Positions 1 through 7,875 of a stretch of 35,094 bases of DNA are shown piece after piece. This stretch comes from Pseudomonadota bacterium (GTDB taxonomy: Bacteria > Desulfobacterota > Desulfobulbia > Desulfobulbales > SURF-16). The notes under the pieces were generated by a model. It was not told the DNA's origin. It did no database searches and saw nothing but the letters and a program-made list of their open reading frames with translations. The position numbers and the translations under genes were made by a program. The stretch covers positions 79,021-114,114 of the forward strand of contig JAHILF010000066.1 of NCBI GenBank assembly GCA_018897105.1, written 5' to 3'. Numbering within the stretch: position 1 is the first letter of the stretch; each line of letters starts with the position of its first letter.

Positions 1-501
1 CGGCACGATATTGTCAGGGTTGTCCTTCCATTGCCACATATAGGAGACAAAACCTTCGTTTCCGCTTTTGACCGTTTTGACAAATTCCACAAAAAGATGG
101 ACGTCATTAGGGTCGCTGAAATCGGATATATCCTGGCCTTCAAGGTCAGTGCGATAAGGGTGCATGACCATATGAGGCCGCATATCATTAATCCAGAAAT
201 AATCCTTGTTCCCGTCTCCGTAGCGCAGCACACGTATCTGCTCGATGGCAGCGTACTGGGCCTGGTCACGGGTCATCTCTCCGCTCCGCTCTTTCCGCTC
301 CAGTCCGGCCAGGATATTCCAGGCTGTCTGGGTCAGCTCCCGGATCATTTCTTTTTTGTCATTCAACAGCCTTTCCCTGTAAGTCGGCAGAAATAATCCA
401 AAGGCTGCAACCACAAATAAGATAACCGCCATAACAGCCGGTGTGACTATTTTGAGATATTCATCAGAACGTTTATAGGGTATGCGCATAAGAGGCCTCA
501 T
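1..501 (-). CDS. Cache-domain membrane sensor protein, N-terminal part (runs off the window)
   Basis: The minus strand is open from an ATG at 501 (second in-frame ATG at 489) to the left edge, 167 codons without a stop. Residues about 15-35 form one hydrophobic transmembrane segment after a short basic N-terminus (MRPLMRIPYKR). The following extracytoplasmic part contains YFWINDMRPHMVMHP, then LEGQDISDFSDPNDV and GFVSYMWQWK, which is the recognisable core of the single/double Cache_2 ligand-binding fold found in chemoreceptors, sensor kinases and diguanylate cyclases. The output domain lies outside the window, so whether it is a kinase, an MCP or a GGDEF protein cannot be decided. It is transcribed away from the 1045-3247 pair. 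No clear ribosome binding site decides between the two ATGs. Confidence 0.8.
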   Translation of the reverse strand, partial: MRPLMRIPYKRSDEYLKIVTPAVMAVILFVVAAFGLFLPTYRERLLNDKKEMIRELTQTAWNILAGLERKERSGEMTRDQAQYAAIEQIRVLRYGDGNKDYFWINDMRPHMVMHPYRTDLEGQDISDFSDPNDVHLFVEFVKTVKSGNEGFVSYMWQWKDNPDNIVP

Positions 502-1044
502 CGCTAAGCCGTTGTAAAAAATTAACATGGCCAGAGAAATGTGCGGAACGGCACTCTTTTCAGTACCCCCTTGAGGGGTATAAGGAGCCGTAACGAAATT
601 GAAAAAATGGCCATGTTATTTCGTAACGGCTCCTAAATATCAGAACCTGGGGGAAGGGCAACTTGTCATGCAGGGCCATGAGCTGAGATTATTTCAAATT
701 ATAGTAAAGCAAATGGACTCCGTCCAGGGTTTGTTGCCCGGATAGTGTAATGCCCATAACAGAACACTAACAATAGTTTTTTAAAGAGTGTCCATTCATT
801 TGAAGGGATATCATCCGGAAGGACATATTCATCCACAATATTCTTTAACAATTACTGCCTAAGCACAGAAGCAATTATCACTGGACAAGGAGGACGGAAA
901 AACGCATAATTATTAATCAACTAACCTCAGAACAGGAAAGACGACTTGCTTCAAACCACACACATTTATGTGTGGTTGGTTCCTCTTCAACTCTGTCATC
1001 AATATTCTGGATCCGGCCCTTTATTCCCCTTGGGAGAAACTACA
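502..1044. other. Divergent intergenic region without a confident gene
   Basis: This stretch separates the leftward Cache sensor from the rightward hypothetical/kinase pair. It holds the inverted-repeat cluster at 508-633, a strong orphan Shine-Dalgarno sequence (AAGGAGG, 887-893), and a hairpin AACCACACA/TGTGTGGTT at 954-977 with a 6-base loop. A 48-codon open frame beginning with ATA at 906 overlaps the next gene's start but has no standard start codon. No protein-coding gene is supported. Confidence 0.6.
508..633. repeat. Nested inverted-repeat cluster (ggagccgtaacgaaat family)
   Basis: Arm 584-599 (ggagccgtaacgaaat) and arm 618-633 (atttcgtaacggctcc) are inverted copies with one mismatch around an 18-base loop. 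The right arm plus loop (tggccatgttatttcgtaac, from 608) also matches, in inverted orientation, 508-533 (gccgttgtaaaaaattaac followed by atggcca). A short tacccc/ggggta stem sits between them at 564-580. The arrangement resembles a small palindromic intergenic repeat or MITE rather than a simple terminator. No coding capacity is present. Confidence 0.65.
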
Positions 1045-1806
1045 ATGTATGATTTCTTAAATTTCACAACAGTCGATGCGGTAAGGTGTGGTCGTGAAAT
1101 ACGCTCATTGGGATCGAATGCCCTTTCCATGGAAGAAGCGACGAATGAGATCGTTCACTTTTTCTATGATAATTTTATCGAAAAACATAGCGAAACCAAG
1201 TCATGTGTATTGGTCCGGTTATTCAAGACCCATGACTATACCGCGCTTGATGATAACCTCAAGACGTTTGCTCAGAAGCTTTCAGACAAGGCCGACAACG
1301 TTCGTGACTTTAAGTGCTTTACTCTTCTCTCAACCTGTGGTGTTAACGCAGAATGGAATTCGAGGAGAAATTCGATAGGACACCAGGCGATCCCTTTGAC
1401 CAGCATCAGCGTAGTGGAAAAAATACCGATGATGCGCAATTTAATTAAACAAATGGGATTAGAGATTAATACCGTCATTAACCCTGACCCTAAAATTATA
1501 ATGGACTTGTCGCAAAATACCTTCAGTGTTTTCCATATTCCCGAGGCCCTGGGTTCTCCTTACATCCCGGCTCAGAAAGAATTCGTAATACCCTATAAAG
1601 TTAGATCGGTACTTGGATTCGGTGGCGTTCTGCCCTCAGGTAATGTCTTCGTTGTAATTGTTTTCTCAAAGACTCCCATTGCCGTGGAAACCGCGAATTG
1701 TTTTGCGACATTGGCCCTGAACGTCAAGATGGTCATATTACCGTTTGAAGAAGCGGTTTTCGTTGGAGACTCAGGGGGAAATGAGCATGTCGCTGAAGGA
1801 AAATGA
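1045..1806 (+). CDS. Conserved hypothetical protein, GAF-like, partner of the downstream histidine kinase
   Basis: The protein has 253 residues when started at ATG 1045, which follows GGAGA with 7 bases of spacing. An upstream in-frame start at 946 would add a non-conserved leader and has no ribosome site. No domain with a proven function is recognised. The sequence reads as a compact alpha/beta cytosolic protein with the motifs AEWNSRRNSIGHQAIPL, SPYIPAQKEFVIPY and RSVLGFGGVLPSGNVFVVIV; the last resembles the closing strands of a GAF domain, which is inference. It has no signal peptide or membrane segment. Its end overlaps the start of the PAS histidine kinase, so the two are probably translationally coupled and act together, with this protein a likely input or modulator for the kinase. 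Confidence 0.8.
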   Translation: MYDFLNFTTVDAVRCGREIRSLGSNALSMEEATNEIVHFFYDNFIEKHSETKSCVLVRLFKTHDYTALDDNLKTFAQKLSDKADNVRDFKCFTLLSTCGVNAEWNSRRNSIGHQAIPLTSISVVEKIPMMRNLIKQMGLEINTVINPDPKIIMDLSQNTFSVFHIPEALGSPYIPAQKEFVIPYKVRSVLGFGGVLPSGNVFVVIVFSKTPIAVETANCFATLALNVKMVILPFEEAVFVGDSGGNEHVAEGK

Positions 1807-3247
1807 AACGATGAGCTTGCCTGAGAGGCAGATCAGAAAGCTTACTGCCCAAATTCATGCACTCAACGAGCTTCTCGAGGTATCCGAACAATCCTTCCTG
1901 GACGGAGCGAGTAAACTGGAGAAGGCCAATGCAAAATTGCAGGCTCTTAACGAAAATCTCAACATTGAAATCCACGAACGAAAAAAGGCAGAAGAAGCTG
2001 CAAGGCAAGGGGAACGTTTCCTATCCAGCATTTTAGCCGCGATACAGGATGGGATCAGCGTCCTTGACAACGACATGCGCATTGTTCGGGTAAATGAAAC
2101 TGTTGGGAAATGGTATGTCCATACTATGCAGTTGGTCGGCAGAAAATGCCATGAAGTGTACCAGTTGAGAAATCGCCCGTGCGAGAACTGTCCAGTGCAG
2201 GAAACCCTGAAAACGGGCAAACCCTCTTTTGCTGTTATCCCGTTCACGGAATCCGCAGGAAGTAAAATCAATTGGTTCGAAGTTTTCAGCTTCCCTATCG
2301 TCGATGAAACCACAAAAGAAATAAGCGGAATTGTCGAATATTTACGTAACATCACTGACCGTAAAATCGCCGAGGAAAAGCTGAATGCCGCCTTCAATGA
2401 ACTCAAACAGATGCATGTGCAACTGCTTCAGTCCGAGAAAATGGCTTCTATCGGCCAACTCGCCGCAGGGGTCGCCCATGAGATAAACAACCCCACCGCC
2501 TTCATACTCAGCAACCTCACTTCTCTCAGGAAATATTCGGCAAGTCTCACCGAACATATCCAGGTTCTGTCCGATGCCCTTGAAAAAACTTCAAAGCCTA
2601 CAGAAGAGAGTATGGAATCTATTCTCAAAACAGTTGCCGAGCATCGAAAGGCGAAGAAAGTCGATTATATCATTAACGATATCTGTCATCTTATCGATGA
2701 ATCCATCGATGGCGGCGTGCGTGTGAAAACCATCGTCCAGAACCTGAAGAATTTTTCCCGCATAGATGACGCGGACGAATATAAAGATGGAGACATAAAC
2801 GCCGCCATTGAGAACACACTGTCCGTGATATGGAACGAGCTCAAATATAAGGCGAAGGTGATAAAGGATTATGGAAATATCCCCTTGACTCAATGTAATG
2901 TGGGGCAGCTGAGCCAGGTCTTCATGAATCTTCTGATAAATGCCGCACAAGCCATCAAGATACAGGGTGAAATCACGATTAAAACACGTTGCGCTGATAA
3001 CACTATTCTTGTCTCCATTTCGGATACCGGCAGCGGGATCCCCCAGGAGTTCATCGGCAAGATTTTTGAACCCTTCTTCACTACCAAGGACGTAGGAAAA
3101 GGAACCGGGCTTGGTTTAAGCATTGCCTATGATATAGTTATGAAACACCATGGGCAAATAGAGGTTGAAAGCCAACCAGGCAAGGGGACGACAGTTACTA
3201 TCCTAATCCCGGTAGTCGAATGGACCCCGAAGACCGACGCCCCATGA
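1787..3247 (+). CDS. Soluble PAS-domain sensor histidine kinase
   Basis: The protein has 486 residues from ATG 1787, chosen because AGGGGGAA lies 6 bases upstream; ATG 1781 and ATG 1811 (GAAGGA upstream) are alternatives. Domains in order: N-terminal coiled coil (about 10-75), PAS (about 78-195) containing a Cys-rich NRPCENCPVQET motif that could bind metal or a redox ligand, HisKA with the phospho-acceptor H231 in AHEINNP, and HATPase_c with N box (NLLINAAQAI), G1 (SDTGSGIP), F box (EPFFTTK) and G2 (GKGTGLGLSIAYDI). All catalytic boxes are present. There is no membrane segment, so it senses a cytoplasmic signal. No response regulator is adjacent, so its target is unknown. It overlaps the GAF-like gene by 20 bases with this start. 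Confidence 0.92.
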   Translation: MSLKENETMSLPERQIRKLTAQIHALNELLEVSEQSFLDGASKLEKANAKLQALNENLNIEIHERKKAEEAARQGERFLSSILAAIQDGISVLDNDMRIVRVNETVGKWYVHTMQLVGRKCHEVYQLRNRPCENCPVQETLKTGKPSFAVIPFTESAGSKINWFEVFSFPIVDETTKEISGIVEYLRNITDRKIAEEKLNAAFNELKQMHVQLLQSEKMASIGQLAAGVAHEINNPTAFILSNLTSLRKYSASLTEHIQVLSDALEKTSKPTEESMESILKTVAEHRKAKKVDYIINDICHLIDESIDGGVRVKTIVQNLKNFSRIDDADEYKDGDINAAIENTLSVIWNELKYKAKVIKDYGNIPLTQCNVGQLSQVFMNLLINAAQAIKIQGEITIKTRCADNTILVSISDTGSGIPQEFIGKIFEPFFTTKDVGKGTGLGLSIAYDIVMKHHGQIEVESQPGKGTTVTILIPVVEWTPKTDAP

Positions 3248-3280
3248 ACAAACGGACGGCACCATAGGATTTCCTGAATT

Positions 3281-3316
3281 CCAGCGGCTGAAACCCGGTG
3301 GCAATCATTTTTTTTT
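3281..3316 (+). terminator. Probable rho-independent terminator after the kinase gene
   Basis: A short stem CCAGCGG/CCGGTGG (one mismatch) with a 7-base loop is followed after 6 bases by a run of nine T residues. It lies 34 bases after the kinase stop codon. The stem is weak, so this is moderate evidence. Confidence 0.45.
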
Positions 3317-3445
3317 GTGATAAACATCAAATTACGTGTATAAATCCCCCCCCGAACTTGACTTCACCGCGAAAATTCTTAACTTACTAGACACTTAAAT
3401 CAATGATATTTTTTTGCCAAACATACTCGACGAAATTACTGATAC

Positions 3446-4396
3446 ATGAAAAATCTGGACTATTATAAAGTACTGGGCGTAGCAAAAGACGCCTCAGCAG
3501 ATGAAATCAAAAAGGCCTACCGCAAACTGGCCCTGAAATTCCATCCTGACCGCAATCAGGGTAACAAGGAGTCGGAAGAAAAATTCAAGGAGGCCAACGA
3601 GGCCTATGCGGTGCTGTCTGATCCGGAAAAACGCAAGCAGTACGACACCTTCGGCTCAAGCGGTTTCCAACAGCGCTATTCCCAGGAAGACATCTTCCGC
3701 AACTCCGACATCGGCTCCATTCTCAGGGAGTTCGGTATCAACTTCGGCGGTAGGGGTGGAGGATTCAGTTCCGGAAATTTCCGCACCTTTTCCAGCGGCG
3801 GCGGCGGCCGTAGCCCTTTTGAGGAGATATTTTCCCAAGGCGGCCACCCCGGTCAGGGTTGCCGTCCCCAGCAGCCTGTCAAAGGCCAGGATCTCTCTCT
3901 TGAACTGTCCATATCCCTTGACGAAGTGCTGCACGGAGCGGAAAAAACCATCTCCCTCGGCCGGGGCGGAGAAAGGGTAACGGTTAAAATTCCCGCGGGC
4001 ATTGAAAGCGGCAAAAAACTGCGGGTGGCGGGCAAAGGATCATCCTCTCCCATAGGCGGCCAGGCCGGCGACCTCTATCTTCTCATCAAGGTCGAACCGC
4101 ACCCTTTTTTTGAACGGGAGGGCAACAATCTGGTTATTGAAAAAGCGATCTCTTTCAGCTCCGCTGTGCTGGGCACGGAAATTGACGTCCCGACTTTAAA
4201 CGGCAAACAGTTCAAGGTAAAAGTACCGGCCGGCATCCAGCCCCAGTCCAAACTGAGGCTGAAAGGCCATGGACTTCCTGTCGGCCCCCATGGCCCTCAC
4301 GGCGATATTCTGGTGAAAATCGCGGTTGAGATCCCCAAAAAGCTGAACAAGGCACAGAAGAAACTGTTGGGCGAACTTGCCGAGGCAGGGTTATAG
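3446..4396 (+). CDS. DnaJ-class co-chaperone, CbpA-like (J domain plus DnaJ C-terminal domain)
   Basis: The protein has 316 residues and is likely a cytosolic co-chaperone that stimulates DnaK ATPase and delivers unfolded clients. The J domain spans residues 4-68 with the HPD motif at 33-35. A Gly/Phe-rich linker follows (about 95-135, with [12 protein letters not shown] and SSGGGG). Two C-terminal substrate-binding beta domains follow (about 145-310, [21 protein letters not shown] and [13 protein letters not shown]). The four CxxCxGxG zinc-finger repeats of true DnaJ are absent, placing it in the CbpA/type II class at its usual length. It stands alone and is convergent with the U32 peptidase gene. 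The stop codon is TAG. Confidence 0.93.
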   Translation: MKNLDYYKVLGVAKDASADEIKKAYRKLALKFHPDRNQGNKESEEKFKEANEAYAVLSDPEKRKQYDTFGSSGFQQRYSQEDIFRNSDIGSILREFGINFGGRGGGFSSGNFRTFSSGGGGRSPFEEIFSQGGHPGQGCRPQQPVKGQDLSLELSISLDEVLHGAEKTISLGRGGERVTVKIPAGIESGKKLRVAGKGSSSPIGGQAGDLYLLIKVEPHPFFEREGNNLVIEKAISFSSAVLGTEIDVPTLNGKQFKVKVPAGIQPQSKLRLKGHGLPVGPHGPHGDILVKIAVEIPKKLNKAQKKLLGELAEAGL

Positions 4397-4403
4397 AGCG
4401 TGC

Positions 4404-4459
4404 GAACGCTGAAACGTTCAAGCGTTTAAACGTTGGAACACTTGAACGTTTGAACGTTC
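4404..4459. repeat. 56-bp imperfect palindrome built from gaacgtt units, probable bidirectional terminator
   Basis: The segment reads almost the same on both strands, with units gaacgct, gaaacgttcaagcg, tttaaacgtt and cttgaacgtttgaacgttc. It fills the space between two convergent genes almost exactly. It could form a long hairpin in either transcript, so a bidirectional terminator role is inferred from position. No T-tract follows on either strand. Confidence 0.6.
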
Positions 4460-4465
4460 CCCCGC

Positions 4466-6571
4466 TCAGGCCAGTCCCCGCTCATAGTTCAGAAAAGAGG
4501 TATCTGGCAACTTCCTGTCCTCGACAATTACCCGCAGCACTTCATGCCCTTTTGCCGAAGAGGCGCCGCAATGGCTGAGATCAACAATCATCTGTCTACA
4601 GCCCATCCCATGCAGTTCCTGCAGATGACCGGCGAGTGAAAAATCATGTTCACCGACAACCTCGGTCAGGCCGCTACAGTTCAGGATGCGATAGCCTTCG
4701 TCCCGATCCGATTGCAGCATTGATCCCGGCCGCACTCCTCTGACCGGGATACGGGACAGAAGAATAGGTTGGGGACTGTAAGCGGTCACAGCCAGGGGCA
4801 GAGGAAGAGAGCGGCTGTACAACTCTTTAAAATTGCTGCGGTCATCCTCGATATTCAAGGTAAGCCCGGCCAGCCCCAGTTCCTGCCATGCTAACGCAGC
4901 CTGACTGTTCATGGTGTAGCATCTGAAACCTCCCAGCAGCCTTGCCTCCGGTACCCCGGCAAACAGCGGAAGGTGGCCGAGATTGTTCAGACGAAACGTT
5001 CTGTATCCCTGCCCGGCCAGCATCTGCACCGCCCGCCGGTAGTCTTGCCACTCCGCCCCGAAAAGCATGACCGGCACTTCCCAGATGATATCCTCTTTGC
5101 GGTTGGCGAGTTTTCTCTCATTTTTCTGCACATCAGCCAGATTTTTCGATGAAAGAGGCAACTGCATCCTGGCCACCCGGGGTTGATCCAGCAGCTTGAT
5201 ATCTGCAAACCCGCGCCCTGCCACAGTGAGTTTCGGTAAATCAGCAGCGGGCACTGTTTTTTGCCGAGGCAGCAGCGCGGCCAGGGCCTGATCGGCCATT
5301 TCTCTGATGGCCGCAGGCAGAGTTGCGCCGGGAGACGGGAATACTGGCAATTTTTTCAGACAGGCCTCGCTGCTCAGGGTAAAGGCCGCTTTCCCACCCA
5401 CCTTGAAAACAGCATCGCCCACATGCAAAAAACCTTTGGCAAAATTTTTCACCCGCACGAAATCTCCGGCATCAACCTTCTTGACCTTTTTGTGCTCAAG
5501 CAGCATTTCCCGCACGGTAAAGCCGGTGCCCGCCTGGTCATTACGGGGCTGGATACGCAGACGGTCCCCCACATGCAGCCGGTCATTGACCTTCAAGCCG
5601 ATCAGCCCCTCACGCAGGGAAACGATATCACCCAGATGGCGGCCCAGGGTTCCCTGCTGGGAGGAAACGGCAATACCCGCCGCCACAAAGCCGGTGAGAA
5701 AACCCTTGGTGGTCTGCCGGCCAAAAGACAACTCCAGCTGCTCGGCCGCCTCGCGCAAAGCCGTTTTGCGCTCCCTGTCCGGGGCATCCAGCACCAGGCG
5801 ATACGCCGCCACCACCCGCGCCACATAATCGGCGCTCTTCATCCTGCCTTCGATCTTGAAACTCATGATGCCGGCCCTGATAAGCTCGGGCAGCAGTTCA
5901 ATGGCGCAGAGATCGCTGGTGGAAAAAAAGTAACCTGGCTGCTCTCTGTTATGGTAACGGCGGCGACAAGGCTGGGCGCAACGGCCGCGGTTGCCGCTCA
6001 TCCCACTGAGCGTTGAGGAAAAAAAGCACTGCCCGGAGATGGAAAAACACAGCGCCCCATGAACAAAGTGTTCCAACTCAATTTTCGTCTGCCGGCGGAT
6101 CTCCGTTATCTCCGACAGGGAAAGCTCCCGGGCCAGCACCGCCCGGACAAAACCCATTTTCTCAAGCATCTGCACCCCGGCCGCATTATGCACTGTCATC
6201 TGGGTGGAGGCATGCAGGGGCAGCTGCGGAAAGTAGGTGCGGGCTAGCCGCCAGACCCCGAGATCCTGGATGATGATGCCGTCCACGCCGATGGCGGTAA
6301 GATGCGCCAGAATATCGATCAGACGGGGCAACTCAACCTCTTTCAGCAGGGTGTTCAAGGTGACGTACAGACGTCTCTTCTGCTGATGGGCATAGGCAGT
6401 GAGCCTTTCCACCTCGGGCAGGGTGAAATTCTTGGCCTTTACCCGGGCGGAAAATTCCTTCAGGCCGCAGTAAACGGCATCCGCGCCATTTTCCATGGCG
6501 GCGAAAAAGGCCTCGACACTGCCGGCCGGAGCCAGAAGCTCCAAGGTGTTACTGTTTTTTTTCGTCATCAT
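4466..6571 (-). CDS. Peptidase U32 family protein with C-terminal DUF3656-like region (RlhA-like)
   Basis: The protein has about 701 residues from ATG 6571 (another ATG at 6568; the longer frame begins with TTG at 6580). The N-terminal U32 core starts with LELLAPAGSVEAFFAAMENGADAVYCGL and contains the family signature HGALCFSISGQCFFSS followed by GNRGRCAQPCRRRY. The four cysteines here are those that in characterised U32 members (RlhA, TrhP, UbiU/V) hold an iron-sulfur cluster. Those members are RNA- or quinone-hydroxylating factors rather than proteases, and RlhA acts on 23S rRNA. The length and long C-terminal half match the RlhA-type architecture, so an RNA-modification role is likelier than proteolysis, but this is inference. 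The gene is monocistronic and convergent with the DnaJ-like gene. Confidence 0.88.
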   Translation of the reverse strand: MMTKKNSNTLELLAPAGSVEAFFAAMENGADAVYCGLKEFSARVKAKNFTLPEVERLTAYAHQQKRRLYVTLNTLLKEVELPRLIDILAHLTAIGVDGIIIQDLGVWRLARTYFPQLPLHASTQMTVHNAAGVQMLEKMGFVRAVLARELSLSEITEIRRQTKIELEHFVHGALCFSISGQCFFSSTLSGMSGNRGRCAQPCRRRYHNREQPGYFFSTSDLCAIELLPELIRAGIMSFKIEGRMKSADYVARVVAAYRLVLDAPDRERKTALREAAEQLELSFGRQTTKGFLTGFVAAGIAVSSQQGTLGRHLGDIVSLREGLIGLKVNDRLHVGDRLRIQPRNDQAGTGFTVREMLLEHKKVKKVDAGDFVRVKNFAKGFLHVGDAVFKVGGKAAFTLSSEACLKKLPVFPSPGATLPAAIREMADQALAALLPRQKTVPAADLPKLTVAGRGFADIKLLDQPRVARMQLPLSSKNLADVQKNERKLANRKEDIIWEVPVMLFGAEWQDYRRAVQMLAGQGYRTFRLNNLGHLPLFAGVPEARLLGGFRCYTMNSQAALAWQELGLAGLTLNIEDDRSNFKELYSRSLPLPLAVTAYSPQPILLSRIPVRGVRPGSMLQSDRDEGYRILNCSGLTEVVGEHDFSLAGHLQELHGMGCRQMIVDLSHCGASSAKGHEVLRVIVEDRKLPDTSFLNYERGLA

Positions 6572-6768
6572 GACCAACAACAGACAGAGACCGTGACCCG
6601 CCCCGCCCTCTTTTCTCGTTTAAGGGGAAATTTCATCTGTTCCGTTATACAGTCTTTTCAGCAAACAGGCACTGAAATCCATGTGTACGGATTTAGCATG
6701 TGCAGTCTGCTTGCGAACGGTCTGAAAAAAGGATACAGTCGGGAAAGTGCTTAGTGAGGAACAGCTTT

Positions 6769-6800
6769 CTGTATATCATTCAATCTGGGGTGATATACAG
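6769..6800. repeat. Perfect 10-bp inverted repeat, operator-like
   Basis: ctgtatatca (6769-6778) is repeated exactly in inverted orientation as tgatatacag (6791-6800) around a 12-base spacer. The arms are AT-rich and the centre-to-centre distance is about two helical turns, as expected for a dimeric regulator site. It lacks a T-tract, so a terminator is less likely. Confidence 0.55.
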
Positions 6801-6817
6801 ATCTGTAGTATTACTTG

Positions 6818-6842
6818 TTCCCGGCGACTGCGTCGTCGGGAA
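6818..6842. repeat. GC-rich hairpin
   Basis: ttcccggcgac and gtcgtcgggaa form an 11-bp stem with one mismatch and a 3-base loop. It is followed by GC-rich sequence without a T-tract. It lies about 95 bases upstream of the PAS protein start and may be in its leader. Confidence 0.5.
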
Positions 6843-6938
6843 TCGCGGCGCTGACTTCGTCAAGCCTCCGGCTCGCCGACCGCTCCGCAGGTGAACGCCC
6901 GGATTGTGCATTCATACCTGAATCATTGAAGGGGAAAT

Positions 6939-7523
6939 ATGAAAGCTGAGACATTTGCAGCAACAATTCGTCGTCTGGACGTTGTTCTTAAAAACTCGAA
7001 TGATGCCATACTTGTTCACGATTTACAAGGCAACGTAATGGCTTGGAACAAAGGGGCTGAATTAGCTTATGGTTATAATGAAGCCGAGGCTTTGAAGCTG
7101 AATATTGCTAAAATTATCCGCGCGGACGACGTTACAAATTACATGGACGTTGTGAAACATGTGGCATCAGGCGTAACTATAGAACCGTTTGAAACGCAAC
7201 GTGTTTCTTCGGCCGGCAAAATACTAGACGTATTGGTCGCACTGACATGCCTAAAAGACGATTCGGGAGCCATCGTTTCCATCGCAACAACAGAACGTGA
7301 TATTACAGAAATGAAGGATAGACATAAGGCTGAGCTTAAAAAACTATCTGGGATATTGCCTATCTGTGCAAACTGTAAAAAAATAAGGGATGATAAAGGG
7401 TACTGGCAGCAAATAGAGATCTATATTCGGGACCATTCAGCGGCAGATTTCAGCCATTCAATTTGTCCCAAATGTGCAGAAAAATTATATCCAGAAACTA
7501 ACCCTTATAAGAACAATGGATAA
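6939..7523 (+). CDS. Small PAS-domain protein with C-terminal four-cysteine motif
   Basis: The protein has 194 residues. A PAS domain covers about 12-122 (NDAILVHDLQGNVMAWNKGA, ending in TTERDITEMK). The C-terminal tail has GILPICANCKKIRDDKGYW, with cysteines at 143 and 146, and HSICPKCAEKLYPE, with cysteines at 176 and 179, forming a probable zinc knuckle. This tail is common at the end of PAS and receiver proteins of Desulfobacterota, where its function is not established. There is no kinase, GGDEF or DNA-binding domain, so output must go through a partner. The gene is isolated, its base composition is more AT-rich than its neighbours, and both flanks carry inverted repeats, which together suggest an accessory origin. 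The start follows a good ribosome site (GAAGGGGAAAT). Confidence 0.85.
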   Translation: MKAETFAATIRRLDVVLKNSNDAILVHDLQGNVMAWNKGAELAYGYNEAEALKLNIAKIIRADDVTNYMDVVKHVASGVTIEPFETQRVSSAGKILDVLVALTCLKDDSGAIVSIATTERDITEMKDRHKAELKKLSGILPICANCKKIRDDKGYWQQIEIYIRDHSAADFSHSICPKCAEKLYPETNPYKNNG

Positions 7524-7875
7524 ATTGCACACCAGTCAATCCAACCGATCGCTACGCTCCGGCTGATTTCTTCGTTATGAATTCAACCAATGATAACAAT
7601 GCACTCCGACATTTATTAAAGATTGGCAATTAAATAAGGAGATTAGATCCTGAAAAATTTGAATTTTGGTTTCTTCGAGATTGCATTCAGCTAACCCCCA
7701 TCTCCGCAAGCGGGAACAACGAAACATGAAAGTTCGAGGGAGCGGGCCCTGCCCGCGACCTTTGGCATTGCCAAAACTCCGTTATCGCGGGCAAGGCCCG
7801 CTCCGACTGCAGGATGCATTACGCGCTGGGGAAAGGATTTTCGGATAAACTTTTCATTAACACGTACCTTTTGTC
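7524..7875. other. Intergenic region between the PAS protein and the efflux genes
   Basis: The region contains the REP-like palindrome at 7739-7804 and an orphan ribosome-site-like sequence (aaggag, about 7636-7641) not followed by a start codon. The plus-strand frame 7666-7848 lies across the palindrome and is rejected. No gene is supported, and the efflux operon promoter could not be identified. Confidence 0.5.
7739..7804. repeat. REP/BIME-like palindrome
   Basis: ggagcgggccctgcccgcga (7739-7758) and tcgcgggcaaggcccgctcc (7785-7804) are near-perfect inverted copies, and the loop contains a second palindrome, tttggcattgccaaa (7761-7775). The arm closely resembles the extragenic palindromic sequences well known in Pseudomonas, which are mobilised by REP-associated tyrosine transposases. 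No such transposase is visible here. Confidence 0.75.

Larger units (their letters stand above)
6572..6938. other. Divergent intergenic region with two inverted repeats
   Basis: This space lies between the U32 gene and the PAS protein gene. Open frames on the plus strand here (6302-6754 and 6700-6894) lack protein-like composition or a ribosome site and are rejected. Two clear inverted repeats are annotated separately (6769-6800 and 6818-6842). The ribosome site GAAGGGGAA sits just before the ATG at 6939. Confidence 0.55.

Noticed and set aside
5261-6754. Long plus-strand open frames opposite the U32 peptidase
   Set aside because: They lie antisense to a clearly conserved gene, have no family pattern and arise from its GC-rich codon bias.
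7524-7600. Integron attC-like site after the PAS gene (atccaac ... gttatga)
   Set aside because: The left core fits RYYYAAC but the right core does not fit GTTRRRY, the arms do not pair well, and there is no integrase or matching site on the other side.
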